Assembly: GCA_030248225.1 (NCBI GenBank)
Contig: JASANE010024940.1
Coordinates: forward strand, 1 to 64,000
Origin: Trileptium ribeirensis
Taxonomy: Eukaryota > Nematoda > Enoplea > Enoplida > Thoracostomopsidae
Direction of reading: 5' to 3'
Length of the DNA stretch: 64,000 nt
Every line of letters starts with the position of its first letter. Position 1 is the first letter of the stretch. Of this stretch, positions 36,601-45,372 are shown piece by piece. A program made the translations under genes and the position numbers. The notes under the pieces were generated by a model. The model did not search any database. It saw nothing but the letters and a program-made list of their open reading frames with translations, and was not told the origin of the DNA.

Positions 36601-39600
36601 TTCCTTAAGGAACCTCATGAAGCAAGCGAGAAACAACGCGCGCTCAAACTCACGCTACAGGACAAAGTCAACCTCATAAAGCGAGCGAGCAGCAACGCAC
36701 GCGCAAACTGATGCTACTGGATAAAGTATAAACGAACCAAGCAGCCAATCAAGAATATTGCCAATCAAGAATATTTTCTATGACCTAAGCAGTCTAAAAA
36801 TTAATTTCAGTGAATTCTTCAATTATAGATGTTGAACTTCCCGAGGGTGTAGCTGTGGATTGGATCAACAAAAAGCTTTATATCACGGACAAAGATCGCA
36901 GACGCATTATCGCGTGTTCGCTTGACGGTCAGCGTTGTACAGAAGTTGTAACTGCTATCAAAGGCAATGTTCGCTCAATTGTGCTGCATCCAGCCGCTGG
37001 GTGAGATATAGTGAAGTTTTAACAGCGATAGTGGAAATGATGTTACAGTTAGATTTTGTACTGAATTACTTTCAGGGGAGTAGACAAGGAGCAGCACGGA
37101 AGGCCGTATACCCCTCCGTGCCACTATGCGTGCTCCCCGTAACGAATGACAGGAAAGATATACGTTTATGTTGGCCAGGCGTGGTGAATCTATAACCTTG
37201 TGCCCTCCGTGGGGAATGTTCGGGCTACGCGCCTGATTACTTGCTTCTAGTGGTGATACTGTATTTTAGCTTACATGTTATGTAATGTAAAATTGGTTTA
37301 CAATCTCTGGCATGGTCGTATCTTTATATCAACTCTTGTTTAATGGCTTTGCTGTTTAAGGATCATGTTTTGGACCGACTGGAGTATCGATTCGCCCGGA
37401 ATTTGCAAGTCTGGAATGGATGGTTCGAACGTCACAATGGTTATCGACAATTCTATTGTCTGGCCAAACTCTGTTACACTTGATTATGCGCAAAATATGT
37501 TATATTGGGCTGACTCAAAACTGGATCGAATTGAGCGTGCCTCACTTGAAGGTTATGATCGCCAGGTAATCATGTTGCAAATAAGAAACTGTAATCGACG
37601 TTAAATTGTAATTGTTTCAATGTCATAATTTGAATAACGACAATAAGAGAAAATAGTATTCAGTTTACGCCAAAATGAGTTTTTAACATCATTGCGGTAA
37701 AAAATTGGTTAGTCTTATAAACTACGAAAGTTACCTAAATGAAGGAAAATTGGCGATAATCTATTTCAGGTTGTAGTCGAAGACGTTGAGCATCCATTTT
37801 CGCTCGCTGTTTTTGAAAACACGCTATACTGGTCCGACTGGGCTTCATACTCGATTGAAGCTGCTGACAAAACAACAGGAAATAATCGCCGAACAGTTGT
37901 TCAAGAAGGTGGTCTGCCGCATGGACTGTATGTTTACCATCCGCTACTCCAAGAGACAGGTAACTATTTGTGTATCAGTATTCAGCAATTATTTCCGTTA
38001 AGTTGCAGAACCATTTGTACATGTGGAAACCCGTAGATGTTTTTCTTGTCTGCATGAAATTTTATTGGAACACAATTTGGCCAACGCTCGGACTTCAGCA
38101 TGCTCCAGAATGCTCAGAGACACGTTGTATTGTCGGCATCGACCAAAAATATTCAATGGTTGTAATATTAACAGATTGACTGGTCTCCAAAGGATAACAT
38201 TCTCAATCGCCCCCAAACGTAAACCTCTCAACTTTGTAAACTTTCAAAGTACTACCAAAAAGTTTGGTACAAATTGCAAAGATTTGTATAAATTTTATTT
38301 TCAACAAAGTTTATTTTGAACATTAACGGAACAAAACTCGAGATACAATGGTGTATAGTTTTGGAACACCATGGCTTTTGTATATCGCAATTCTGTTTGC
38401 AGATTTGGATTATAATGTTGGTGAATTGCCTGGTTTCTCGTTTAATAATTGGAATGGTGGTGAGTCAAGGCTGAGTCGTCGTTTTTGTTTAGGCTTTGTT
38501 ATATGCAGCTGTGTGGAGTATATTCTAGTTATACATACTTGAAGCTGTTCGGAGTTAGGGTTATACTGCGCTACTTATTAGGAATAATTTTTGAAAAACG
38601 TAACATTAATGGCTTGTTGTTAGTTTTCCACTATCGCATATGTTTTAGTATTGATGTTTTATTTGGATTTTTGCATAACTGCGATTTGTTTCAGTGGATA
38701 ACGATATGTTTGAAAATCCCTGTGATAACGCAGGCTGTGACTATATGTGTCTGCTGGGGCCAGATAATAGCTACAAGTGTGCGCAATCGATAGCTCATTC
38801 ACGGTTCGAAGCAATGTATTTGGCAGGTCGAAGTTCTTCGCTCAGTGGTTGGATCGTACTTCTCATCATTGTGTTGCTTCTAAGCATAGCAATGCTTACC
38901 TACTGGCTGTGGAAAAATCAGCCAAGGCTAGGAAAGTGGTAAGTACTCGTGACTAGGCGACTGGTGAGTATATTCATAGTATAGTTTTTATATTTGAATA
39001 TTTTGTGCTCTGTTTGTAAGTCATTCATACAATCCTGCATGAAAACACTTGTCACATAAAATACCATGTACTATACTGTGTATTTTAAGCAGTTTAGAAA
39101 GGCTGGAATATTTCATTGATTTTAGCAGTTTGAAAATTGATTAAATTCATCATCTAAGCTTTAAAATTATAGTAGTGAAGCAGTAGTCATAGCCCTAGGC
39201 TGCTCTTAAATTATAAACTTTATCTGAATTCTAGGACATCTCTTCAGTCACGCGTACGTATTAATCCGGTTATTGGCCGCGTATTGTGGCGAAAAGAATC
39301 ACAGTGCGAAACACGTCAGAAAATCTTGCCTGATGTCGAATCTCGGTCGTCTGACCTCGTAAATTCAAAATCATGCTCTGATCTCCTATCGTCGAAGAAT
39401 TCAGGATTTATAAATCCGTTATACCAAGTAAGTTATATAGCTTTATTTGCTGTTTTATGAACAATTGTTCCAAATAAAGCAAATAAAAAATTTTCTTAAG
39501 TGTTGTGTCACATCTTGTGGTTCAAACATCAGTTTGTAGTTTTCTATAGTGGTATATATTCATGGCTTAGTATATGGCAGTTTTTCGTAGGCTTCAATTG

Positions 39601-39933
39601 GCCAACGAGATATACGTTAAAAAAGCTGCGGACATTGTTACACTGCGTGTTAATGAGTACAAAAGGACCTGCACATTATGATCATAATAAGAAAGCACGA
39701 ATGTTTACCTTGCGAGTTCATGTTATGGAGGACGAAAGTGGGATAAATTCTAATTATTTGAGATGAGAATGTTAATTTTCATCCATGTTTTGCAGACGTC
39801 CGTAGAATCCACTAAAACGGAAACAATCCCCAGAGTTTCGTCAGTGGATTCAGCTCTTGGTTCTAACGCAAGTTTCTCAAGTGGTGGATCACCTGTGCAT
39901 CACACGATCGCGCCGCGTCAAGAATTTGTTTAA
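21539..39933 (+). CDS. LDL-receptor-family endocytic receptor, 19 exons (yolk-receptor-like)
   Basis: Single-pass receptor expected to bind lipoprotein or yolk ligands outside the cell and carry them in by clathrin endocytosis. Joining the 19 exons gives 3,696 nt (1,231 residues) with no stop. Order by residue: signal peptide 1-26; EGF 41-83; YWTD propeller about 84-361; four LDLa repeats within about 385-684, each with six Cys and the acidic calcium-binding end (DC..GEDE); EGF 686-727; calcium-binding EGF (DIDEC) 728-769; second YWTD propeller about 770-1041; partial EGF with four Cys; membrane segment about 1093-1113; tail of about 118 residues with FINPLY at 1180-1185. The order propeller-LDLa-EGF-propeller-membrane matches insect and nematode yolk receptors. 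Their first LDLa cluster is missing here: exon 1 joins in phase to the first EGF, unless exons were missed in the 2.8-kb intron 1. Poly(A) signal at 40010. Confidence 0.88.
21648..24478 (+). other. Receptor intron 1, searched for missing LDLa exons
   Basis: No six-Cys LDLa pattern is visible in any frame. It contains a 29-bp tandem duplication (22271-22299 and 22300-22328, tcatttg.catctttt), an unidentified 63-codon frame at 22640, and GC-rich fragments near 24000-24100 and 24280-24360 (gccggg/cggcc words) that look like old repeat pieces. Confidence 0.5.
24479..24616 (+). CDS. Receptor exon 2: first EGF
   Basis: Acceptor aactttag, donor gtacgt, phase 1-1. It encodes an EGF with six Cys ([17 protein letters not shown], then [10 protein letters not shown]). 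The last base joins exon 3 to make Gly in [11 protein letters not shown], the usual EGF-to-propeller junction. Confidence 0.85.
25527..25790 (+). CDS. Receptor exon 3: propeller 1 start
   Basis: Acceptor gtttag, donor gtaagt, phase 1-1. It starts [18 protein letters not shown], and the first YWT blade motif is VYWTISAGG. Confidence 0.85.
25791..27195 (+). other. Receptor intron 3
   Basis: About 1.4 kb, AT-rich at the ends, with a GC-richer block near 26350-26760 that looks like an old repeat insertion. No exon-like frame with a domain is seen. Confidence 0.5.
27196..27364 (+). CDS. Receptor exon 4: propeller 1
   Basis: Acceptor tttcgcag, donor gtaaga, phase 1-2. It contains [20 protein letters not shown] and ends AVHPLLG, which continues into RMFWTDWG of exon 5. 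Confidence 0.87.
27907..28111 (+). CDS. Receptor exon 5: propeller 1
   Basis: Acceptor tgtttag, donor gtatca, phase 2-0. It contains [20 protein letters not shown] and [11 protein letters not shown], two YWTD blades. Confidence 0.88.
28727..28922 (+). CDS. Receptor exon 6: propeller 1 end
   Basis: Acceptor atttag, donor gtatgt, phase 0-1. It contains [20 protein letters not shown], the last full blade, then FIYHKALQ, which closes the propeller. Confidence 0.87.
29280..29297 (+). repeat. Interstitial TTAGGC units in receptor intron 6
   Basis: TTAGGC TTAGGC TTAAGC: two exact and one degenerate unit of the nematode telomere repeat. The rest of intron 6 (28923-30427) holds no supported exon; the 111-codon frames at 29341-29776 overlap on both strands and have no domain. 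Confidence 0.6.
30428..30616 (+). CDS. Receptor exon 7: LDLa repeat 1
   Basis: Acceptor ctcttcag, donor gtacgt, phase 1-1. Six Cys in LDLa spacing: [13 protein letters not shown], then [16 protein letters not shown]. Confidence 0.85.
30745..32205 (-). pseudogene. RTE-type LINE, 5'-truncated, antisense in receptor intron 7
   Basis: Read from 32205 downwards it gives the reverse-transcriptase region of an RTE-like non-LTR element. [14 protein letters not shown] and VLKRWKNYF come first. [44 protein letters not shown] and PWTLLYAYD follow, and then NFKYLGSLI and [12 protein letters not shown] near the end. The polymerase motif YADD reads YAYD and the first catalytic motif (FLDLEKAFD in relatives) reads FLDQEKGFN, so both catalytic sites are damaged. 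There are also several frameshifts and stops. It ends in an A-rich tail on its own strand near 30745. The endonuclease domain is absent. It is a dead insertion, spliced out with intron 7. Confidence 0.85.
32955..33383 (+). CDS. Receptor exon 8: Thr-rich linker and LDLa repeat 2
   Basis: Acceptor tctttag (an alternative in-phase acceptor is nine bases downstream at caacag), donor gtaagt, phase 1-1. A Ser/Thr-rich linker precedes LDLa ([13 protein letters not shown], then [16 protein letters not shown]), and a second Thr-rich linker follows. The linkers are likely O-glycosylated. Confidence 0.82.
33444..33627. repeat. Small foldback with 27-bp tandem repeat in receptor intron 8
   Basis: Arms 33444-33463 (ggttgtcagttcctgcctat) and 33607-33627 are near-perfect inverted copies. 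Between them gtagcacgttcgtgttcg is repeated with a 27-bp period (33474-33500, 33501-33527 and a partial third). A small non-autonomous element is likely. Confidence 0.65.
34074..34217 (+). CDS. Receptor exon 9: LDLa repeat 3
   Basis: Acceptor acttcag, donor gtatgt, phase 1-1. [15 protein letters not shown], then [16 protein letters not shown]. It is very similar to exon 10, so the pair is a recent tandem duplication. Confidence 0.87.
34529..34735 (+). CDS. Receptor exon 10: Thr-rich linker and LDLa repeat 4
   Basis: Acceptor gtgttcag, donor gtaata, phase 1-1. A Thr/Ser-rich linker, then [15 protein letters not shown] and [16 protein letters not shown]. Confidence 0.87.
35200..35328 (+). CDS. 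Receptor exon 11: EGF
   Basis: Acceptor cgttttag, donor gtaaat, phase 1-1. Six Cys ([14 protein letters not shown], then CVCIDG). Confidence 0.85.
35800..35925 (+). CDS. Receptor exon 12: calcium-binding EGF
   Basis: Acceptor attttttag, donor gttata (weak match at the donor), phase 1-1. It begins [11 protein letters not shown] and has six Cys; DIDEC is the calcium-binding signature. Confidence 0.85.
36281..36511 (+). CDS. Receptor exon 13: propeller 2 start
   Basis: Acceptor catttcag, donor gtatgt, phase 1-1. [16 protein letters not shown], later SVYWTTIDE. It is the counterpart of exon 3. Confidence 0.83.
36611..36728. repeat. 59-bp tandem duplication in receptor intron 13
   Basis: Two copies start aacctcat(g/a)aagc at 36611 and 36670 and differ at several positions. 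The upstream word ttaaggaacctc also occurs near 16960. Confidence 0.65.
36811..37000 (+). CDS. Receptor exon 14: propeller 2
   Basis: Acceptor atttcag, donor gtgaga, phase 1-2. [20 protein letters not shown], ending VLHPAAG. It is the counterpart of exon 4. Confidence 0.87.
37361..37565 (+). CDS. Receptor exon 15: propeller 2
   Basis: Acceptor tgtttaag (an unusual AAG end), donor gtaatc, phase 2-0. [20 protein letters not shown] and [10 protein letters not shown]. It is the same length (205 nt) as exon 5. Confidence 0.87.
37770..37959 (+). CDS. Receptor exon 16: propeller 2 end
   Basis: Acceptor ctatttcag, donor gtaact, phase 0-1. [20 protein letters not shown], ending [10 protein letters not shown]. 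It is the counterpart of exon 6. Confidence 0.87.
38695..38938 (+). CDS. Receptor exon 17: partial EGF and membrane segment
   Basis: Acceptor ttgtttcag, donor gtaagt, phase 1-2. [20 protein letters not shown] has the first four EGF Cys but lacks the final pair. The membrane segment runs from [17 protein letters not shown] to TYWLW, with Lys/Arg following on the cytoplasmic side. Confidence 0.87.
39235..39427 (+). CDS. Receptor exon 18: cytoplasmic tail with FINPLY
   Basis: Acceptor attctag, donor gtaagt, phase 2-0. The first base completes the Trp codon of exon 17. The exon ends SGFINPLYQ, matching the FxNPxY internalisation signal of LDL-receptor family tails. Confidence 0.87.
39796..39933 (+). 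CDS. Receptor exon 19: tail end and stop
   Basis: Acceptor gttttgcag, phase 0, stop TAA 39931-39933. Ser/Thr-rich ([18 protein letters not shown]), so possible phosphorylation sites. Confidence 0.85.
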   Translation, partial: TSVESTKTETIPRVSSVDSALGSNASFSSGGSPVHHTIAPRQEFV

Positions 39934-40009
39934 AACATTTACGCTAACAATTTTAATATTGTGCATACGTTGTGCAGTTTTAACTATTCGTTCATATGTT
40001 TTCTACCAA

Positions 40010-40015
40010 AATAAA
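40010..40015 (+). promoter_or_regulatory. Poly(A) signal of the receptor gene
   Basis: AATAAA 77 bp after the stop codon. The 52-bp satellite begins about 7 bp later, so cleavage would fall at or inside the first satellite units. Confidence 0.55.
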
Positions 40016-40021
40016 CGAGTA

Positions 40022-43000
40022 TTGTTGATTACAATGGAATTTCTTTCTGGGCCCAATTCTTTTTGGCAATTATTGTTGATTACAATGAAATTTCTTTCTG
40101 GGCCCAATTGCTTTTTGGCAATTATTGTTTATTACAATGAAATTTCTTTCTGGGCCCAATTGCTTTTTGGCAATTATTGTTGATTACAATGAAATTTCTT
40201 TCTGGGCCCAATTGCTTTTTGGCAATTATTGTTGATTACAATGAAATTTCTTTCTGGGCCCAATTGCTTTTTGGCAATTATTGTTGATTACAATGAAATT
40301 TCTTTCTGGGCCCAATTGCTTTTTGGCAATTATTGTTGATTACAATGAAATTTCTTTCTGGGCCCAATTGCTTTTTGGCAATTATTGTTGATTACAATGA
40401 AATTTCTTTCTGGGCCCAATTGCTTTTTGGTAATTATTGATTACAATGAAATTTCTTTCTGGGCACAATTACTTTTTGGCAATTATTGTTGATTACAATG
40501 AAATTTCTTTCTGGGCCCAATTGCTGTTTGGCAATTATTGTTGATTGCAATGGAATTTCTTTCTGGGCCCCAAATGCTTTTGGCAATTGTTGATTGCAAT
40601 GGAATTTCTTTCTGGGCCCAATTGCTTTTTGGCAATTATTTGTTGATTACAATGAAATTTCTTTCAGGGCCCAATTGCTTTTTGGCAATTATTATTGATT
40701 GCAATGAAATTTCTTTCTGGGCCCAATTGCTTTTTGGCAATTTTTGTTGATTACAATGAAATTTCTTTCTGGACCCAATTACTTTTTGGCAATTATTGTT
40801 GATTACAATGAAATTTCTTTCTGGGCCCAATTGCTGTTTGGCAATTATTGTTGATTGCAATGGAAGTTCTTTCTGGGCCCCAAATGCTTTTTGGCAATTG
40901 TTGATTGCAATGGAATTTCTTTCTGGGCCCAATTGCTTTTTGGCAATTATTTGTTGATTACAATGAAATTTCTTTCTGGGCCCACCCAAATGCTTTTTGG
41001 CAGTTGTTGATTGCAATGGAATTTCTTTCTGGGCCCAATTGCTTTTTGGCAATTATTTGTTGATTACAATGAAATTTCTTTCTGGGCCCAATTGCTTTTT
41101 GGCAATTATTGTTGATTACAATGAAATTTCTTTCTGGGCCCAATTGCTTTTTGGCAATTTTTGTTGATTACAATGAAATTTCTTTCTGGGCCCAATTGCT
41201 GTTTGGCAATTGTTGATTGCAATGGAATTTCTTTCTGGGCCCCAAATGCTTTTTGGTAGTTGTTGATTGCAATGGAATTTCTTTCTAGGCCCAATTGCTT
41301 TTTGGCAATTATTGTTGATTACAATGAAATTTCTTTCTGGGCCCAATTGCTTTTTGGCAATTATTGTTGATTACAATGAAATTTCTTTCTGGGCCCAATT
41401 GCTTTTTGGCAATTATTGTTGATTACAATGAAATTTCTTTCTGGGCCCAATTGCTTTTTGGCAATTATTGTTTATTACAATGAAATTTCTTTCTGGGCCC
41501 AATTGCTTTTTGGTAATTATTGTTGATTGCAATGAAATTTCTTTCTGGGCCCAATTGCTTTTTGGCAATTATTGTTGATTACAAAGAAATTTCTTTCTGG
41601 GCCCAATTGCTTTTTGGCAATTATTGTTGATTACAATGAAATTTCTTTCTGGGCCCAATTGCTTTTTGGCAATTATTGTTGATTACAATGAAATTTCTTT
41701 CTGGGCCCAATTGCTTTTTGGCAATTTTTGTTGATTACAATGAAATTTCTTTCTGGGCCCAATTGCTTTTTGGCAGTTGTTGATTGCAATGGAATTTCTT
41801 TCTGGGCCCAATTGCTTTTTGGCAATTATTTGTTGGTTACAATGAAATTTCTTTCTGGGCCCAATAGCTTTTTATCAATTATTGTTGATTACAATGAAAT
41901 TTCTTTCTGGGCCCAATTGCTTTTTGGCAATTTTTGTTGATTACAATGAAATTTCTTTCTGGGCCCAATTGCTGTTTGGCAATTGTTGATTGCAATGGAA
42001 TTTCTTTCTGGGCCCCAAATGCTTTTTGGCAGTTGTTGATTGCAATGGAATTTCTTTCTGGGCCCAATTGCTTTTTGGCAATTATTGTTGATTACAATGA
42101 AATTTCTTTCTGGGCCCAATTGCTTTTTGGCAATTATTGTTGATTACAATGAAATTTCTTTCTGGGCCAATTGCTTTTTGGCAATTATTGTTGATTACAA
42201 TGAAATTTCTTTCTGGGCCCAATTGCTTTTTGGCAATTATTGTTGATTACAATGAAATTTCTTTCTGGGCCCAATTGCTTTTTGGCAATTTTTGTTGATT
42301 ACAATGAAATTTCTTTATGGGCCCAATTGCTTTTTGGCAATTTTTGTTGATTACAATGAAATTTCTTTATGGGCCCAATTGCTTTTTGGCAATTTTTGTT
42401 GATTACAATGAAATTTCTTTCTGGACCCAATTGCTTTTTGGCAATTATTGTTGATTACAATGAAATTTCTTTCTGGGCCCAATTGCTTTTTGGCAATTAT
42501 TGTTGATTACAATGAAATTTCTTTCTGGGCCCAATTGCTTTTTGGCAATTATTGTTGATTACAATGAAATTTCTTTCTGGGCCCAATTGCTTTTTGGCAA
42601 TTATTGTTGATTACAATGAAATTTCTTTCTGGGCCCAATTGCTTTTTGGCAATTATTGTTGATTACAATGAAATTTCTTTCTGGGCCCAATTGCTTTTTG
42701 GCAATTATTGTTGATTACAATGAAATTTCTTTCTGGGCCCAATTGCTGTTTAGCAATTATTGTTGATTACAATAATTATTGTTGATTACAATGAAATTTC
42801 TTTCTGGGCCCAATTGCTTTTTGGCAATTTTTGTTGATTACAATGAAATTTCTTTCTGGGCCCAATTGCTGTTTGGCAATTGTTGATTGCAATGGAATTT
42901 CTTTCTGGGCCCCAAATGCTTTTTGGCAGTTGTTGATTGCAATGGAATTTCTTTCTGGGCCCAATTGCTTTTTGGCAATTATTGTTGATTACAATGAAAT

Positions 43001-43794
43001 TTCTTTCTGGGCCCAATTGCTTTTTGGCAATTATTGTTGATTACAATGAAATTTCTTTCTGGGCCCAATTGCTTTTTGGCAATTATTGTTGATTACAATG
43101 AAATTTCTTTCTGGGCCCAATTGCTTTTTGGCAATTATTGTTTATTACAATGAAATTTCTTTCTGGGCCCAATTGCTTTTTGGTAATTATTGTTGATTGC
43201 AATGAAATTTCTTTCTGGGCCCAATTGCTTTTTGGCAATTTTTGTTGATTACAGTGAAATTTCTTTCTGGGCCCCATTGCTTTTTGGCAATTATTGTTGA
43301 TTACAATGAAATTTCTTTCTGGGCCCAATTGCTTTTTGGCAATTATTGTTGATTACAATGAAATTTCTTTCTGGGCCCAATTGCTTTTTGGCAATTTTTG
43401 TTTACAATGAAATTTCTTTCTGGGCCCAATTGCTTTTTGGCAATTTTTGTTGATTACAATGAAATTTCTTTCTGGGCCCAATTGCTTTTTGGCAATTATT
43501 GTTGATTACAATGAAATTTCTTTCTGGGCCCAATTGCTTTTTGGCAATTATTGTTGATTACAATGAAATTTCTTTCTGGGCCCAATTGCTTTTTGGCAAT
43601 TATTGTTGATTACAATGAAATTTCTTTCTGGGCCCAATTGCTTTTTGGCAATTATTGTTGATTACAATGAAATTTCTTTCTGGGCCCAATTGCTTTTTGG
43701 CAATTATTGTTGATTACAATGAAATTTCTTTCTGGGCCCAATTGCTGTTTAGCAATTATTGTTGATTGCAATGGAATTTCTTTCTGGGCCCAGT
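40022..43794. repeat. 52-bp satellite array, about 72 copies
   Basis: The unit includes gattacaatgaaatttctt, tctgggcccaattgc and tttttggcaattattgtt. Each unit holds a GGGCCC palindrome and a hairpin (AATTGC-tttttg-GCAATT). A second variant class has gattgcaatggaattt and gggccccaaatgc. Since 52 is not a multiple of three, the frames seen here on both strands are artefacts. A block at 41116-41346 recurs at 41889-42119 and 42786-43016 with the same translation; the 1,670-bp spacing between the first and third continues into later units (41465 and 43135), showing higher-order duplication. Confidence 0.95.
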
Positions 43795-44832
43795 TAGGGG
43801 GAGTACTGATAGGGGAAATTGTACGTGAGGCAATATCTTGGTTTCTTAGATCCCACCGGGGGAAATCAAAAATCAGGAAGGCGATTAGCCCATTCAGGCT
43901 TCCTCAACGTACCTAAGTTATTGATTGAAAAATTTATCTCTAAATTTTTTCTTCTGCTTTAATAAACAAAATATTACATGTGCATGCCTATAGCCTAATC
44001 ATTTGAGATCTTTTCGTTTGTGAAGAGAGCTTAGCTATACACCGGCGTTTTGTTTATATTTTGATTGGCAACATCAACGTTTTGAATTCCATTCTGTTTT
44101 ATTGATAATTGCATTACAGAACAGTAATATCTATGTTTATACTATATTCACGCAATTAATCAAAAAAAATATGGTATTATAATCCGTTGTGTTATATTTT
44201 TTGCGGTAATTCTCTGAAGCATTCATATAAATAATATACTGAATTTCTAGGGCTTTTGGAGTGAGCACTATCGCCTTGTTTTAGATATTACAGTTTTTCG
44301 TTGAATATTTTAAATTCTTCCATCGAATATTTTAAGATAAATTCGTACTACAACATTGTGAATACTGTTATAAAACAAGTCTGGACATATGTATAGGATA
44401 ATTGTGTTGTAGTGATTATATCAAACTTGCCATGTGGAATACATTGCTTAGAAAGCAGAAGCATCTTAGATAGCAAAGGCTTGTCAAATCTAAGCTGAAG
44501 GAAACTTATTTTCGCTCGGTTTTTAAGTGTATAAATGTTTTGGAATGTCAGTTGTTATAATAATACGTTGTTCGTTCCATTTGGAGCACTGTTGATGAAA
44601 GTTTGCTTCTCCAACTGCTCTTCGTCGTTACGTCATGCTAGCGTATCTGAAATAAAAAGTATTGTTACTTACACTTTGAAGATGCAATGAACTTACACTT
44701 TTCTTTTGTTGTATATATATGGCCAGCCGACCTTAAGCCAGAAGAAACAAACAGTATTGTTACTTGCACTTACGAAGATACAATGAATAGCGCCTTTCTC
44801 GTATAAAAAGCTTTTTAGCACTGGTTAACGAT
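43795..44832. other. AT-rich spacer between two satellites
   Basis: No supported gene. It holds an imperfect direct repeat of about 35 bp (agtattgttactt...aagat.caatgaa at 44658-44690 and 44752-44787) just before the 60-bp array. Confidence 0.5.
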
Positions 44833-45372
44833 AAATGTTCCTTCTGCATCATGGAAGAAATATTCGTAAGTTGCTTTGATGCAATAACTGCCAAATGTTC
44901 CTTCTGCATCATGGAAGAAATATTCGTAAGTTGCTTTGATGCAATAACTGCCAAATGTTCCTTCTGCATCATGGAAGAAATATTCGTAAGTTGCTTTGAT
45001 GCAATAACTGCCAAATGTTCCTTCTGCATCATGGAAGAAATATTCGTAAGTTGCTTTGATGCAATAACTGCCAAATGTTCCTTCTGCATCATGGAAGAAA
45101 TATTCGTAAGTTGCTTCGATGCAATAACTGCCAAATGTTCCTTCTGCATCATGGAAGAAATATTCGTAAGTTGCTTTGATGCAATAACTGCCAAATGTTC
45201 CTTCTGCATCATGGAAGAAATATTCGTAAGTTGCTTTGATGCAATAACTGCCAAATGTTTCTTCTGCATCATGGAAGAAATATTCGTAAGTTGCTTTGAT
45301 GCAATAACTGCCAAATGTTCCTTCTGCATCATGGCAGATATATTCGTAAGTTGCTTTGATCATTAACTGCCA
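44833..45372. repeat. 60-bp tandem array, nine near-identical copies
   Basis: The unit contains aaatgttccttctgcatc, atggaagaaatattcgtaag and ttgctttgatgcaataactg. Only a few substitutions separate the nine copies (near 45117, 45260 and 45335), so it expanded or was homogenised recently. The unit length is a multiple of three and three of six frames lack stops, giving long frames on both strands (for example repeated MEEIFVSCFDAITAKCSFCI). I do not treat these as genes. Confidence 0.93.

Noticed and set aside
40022..43794. Many frames of 60-138 codons on both strands in the 52-bp satellite (repeats of FLSGPNCFLAI and ERNFIVINN)
   Set aside because: The unit is 52 bp, so frames arise and shift by chance. 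The same peptides recur wherever the units recur, and there is no start, signal or splice context.
44760..45363. Frames of 171-190 codons in the 60-bp array
   Set aside because: Three overlapping frames on two strands are open only because the unit length is a multiple of three and lacks stops. None has independent support.
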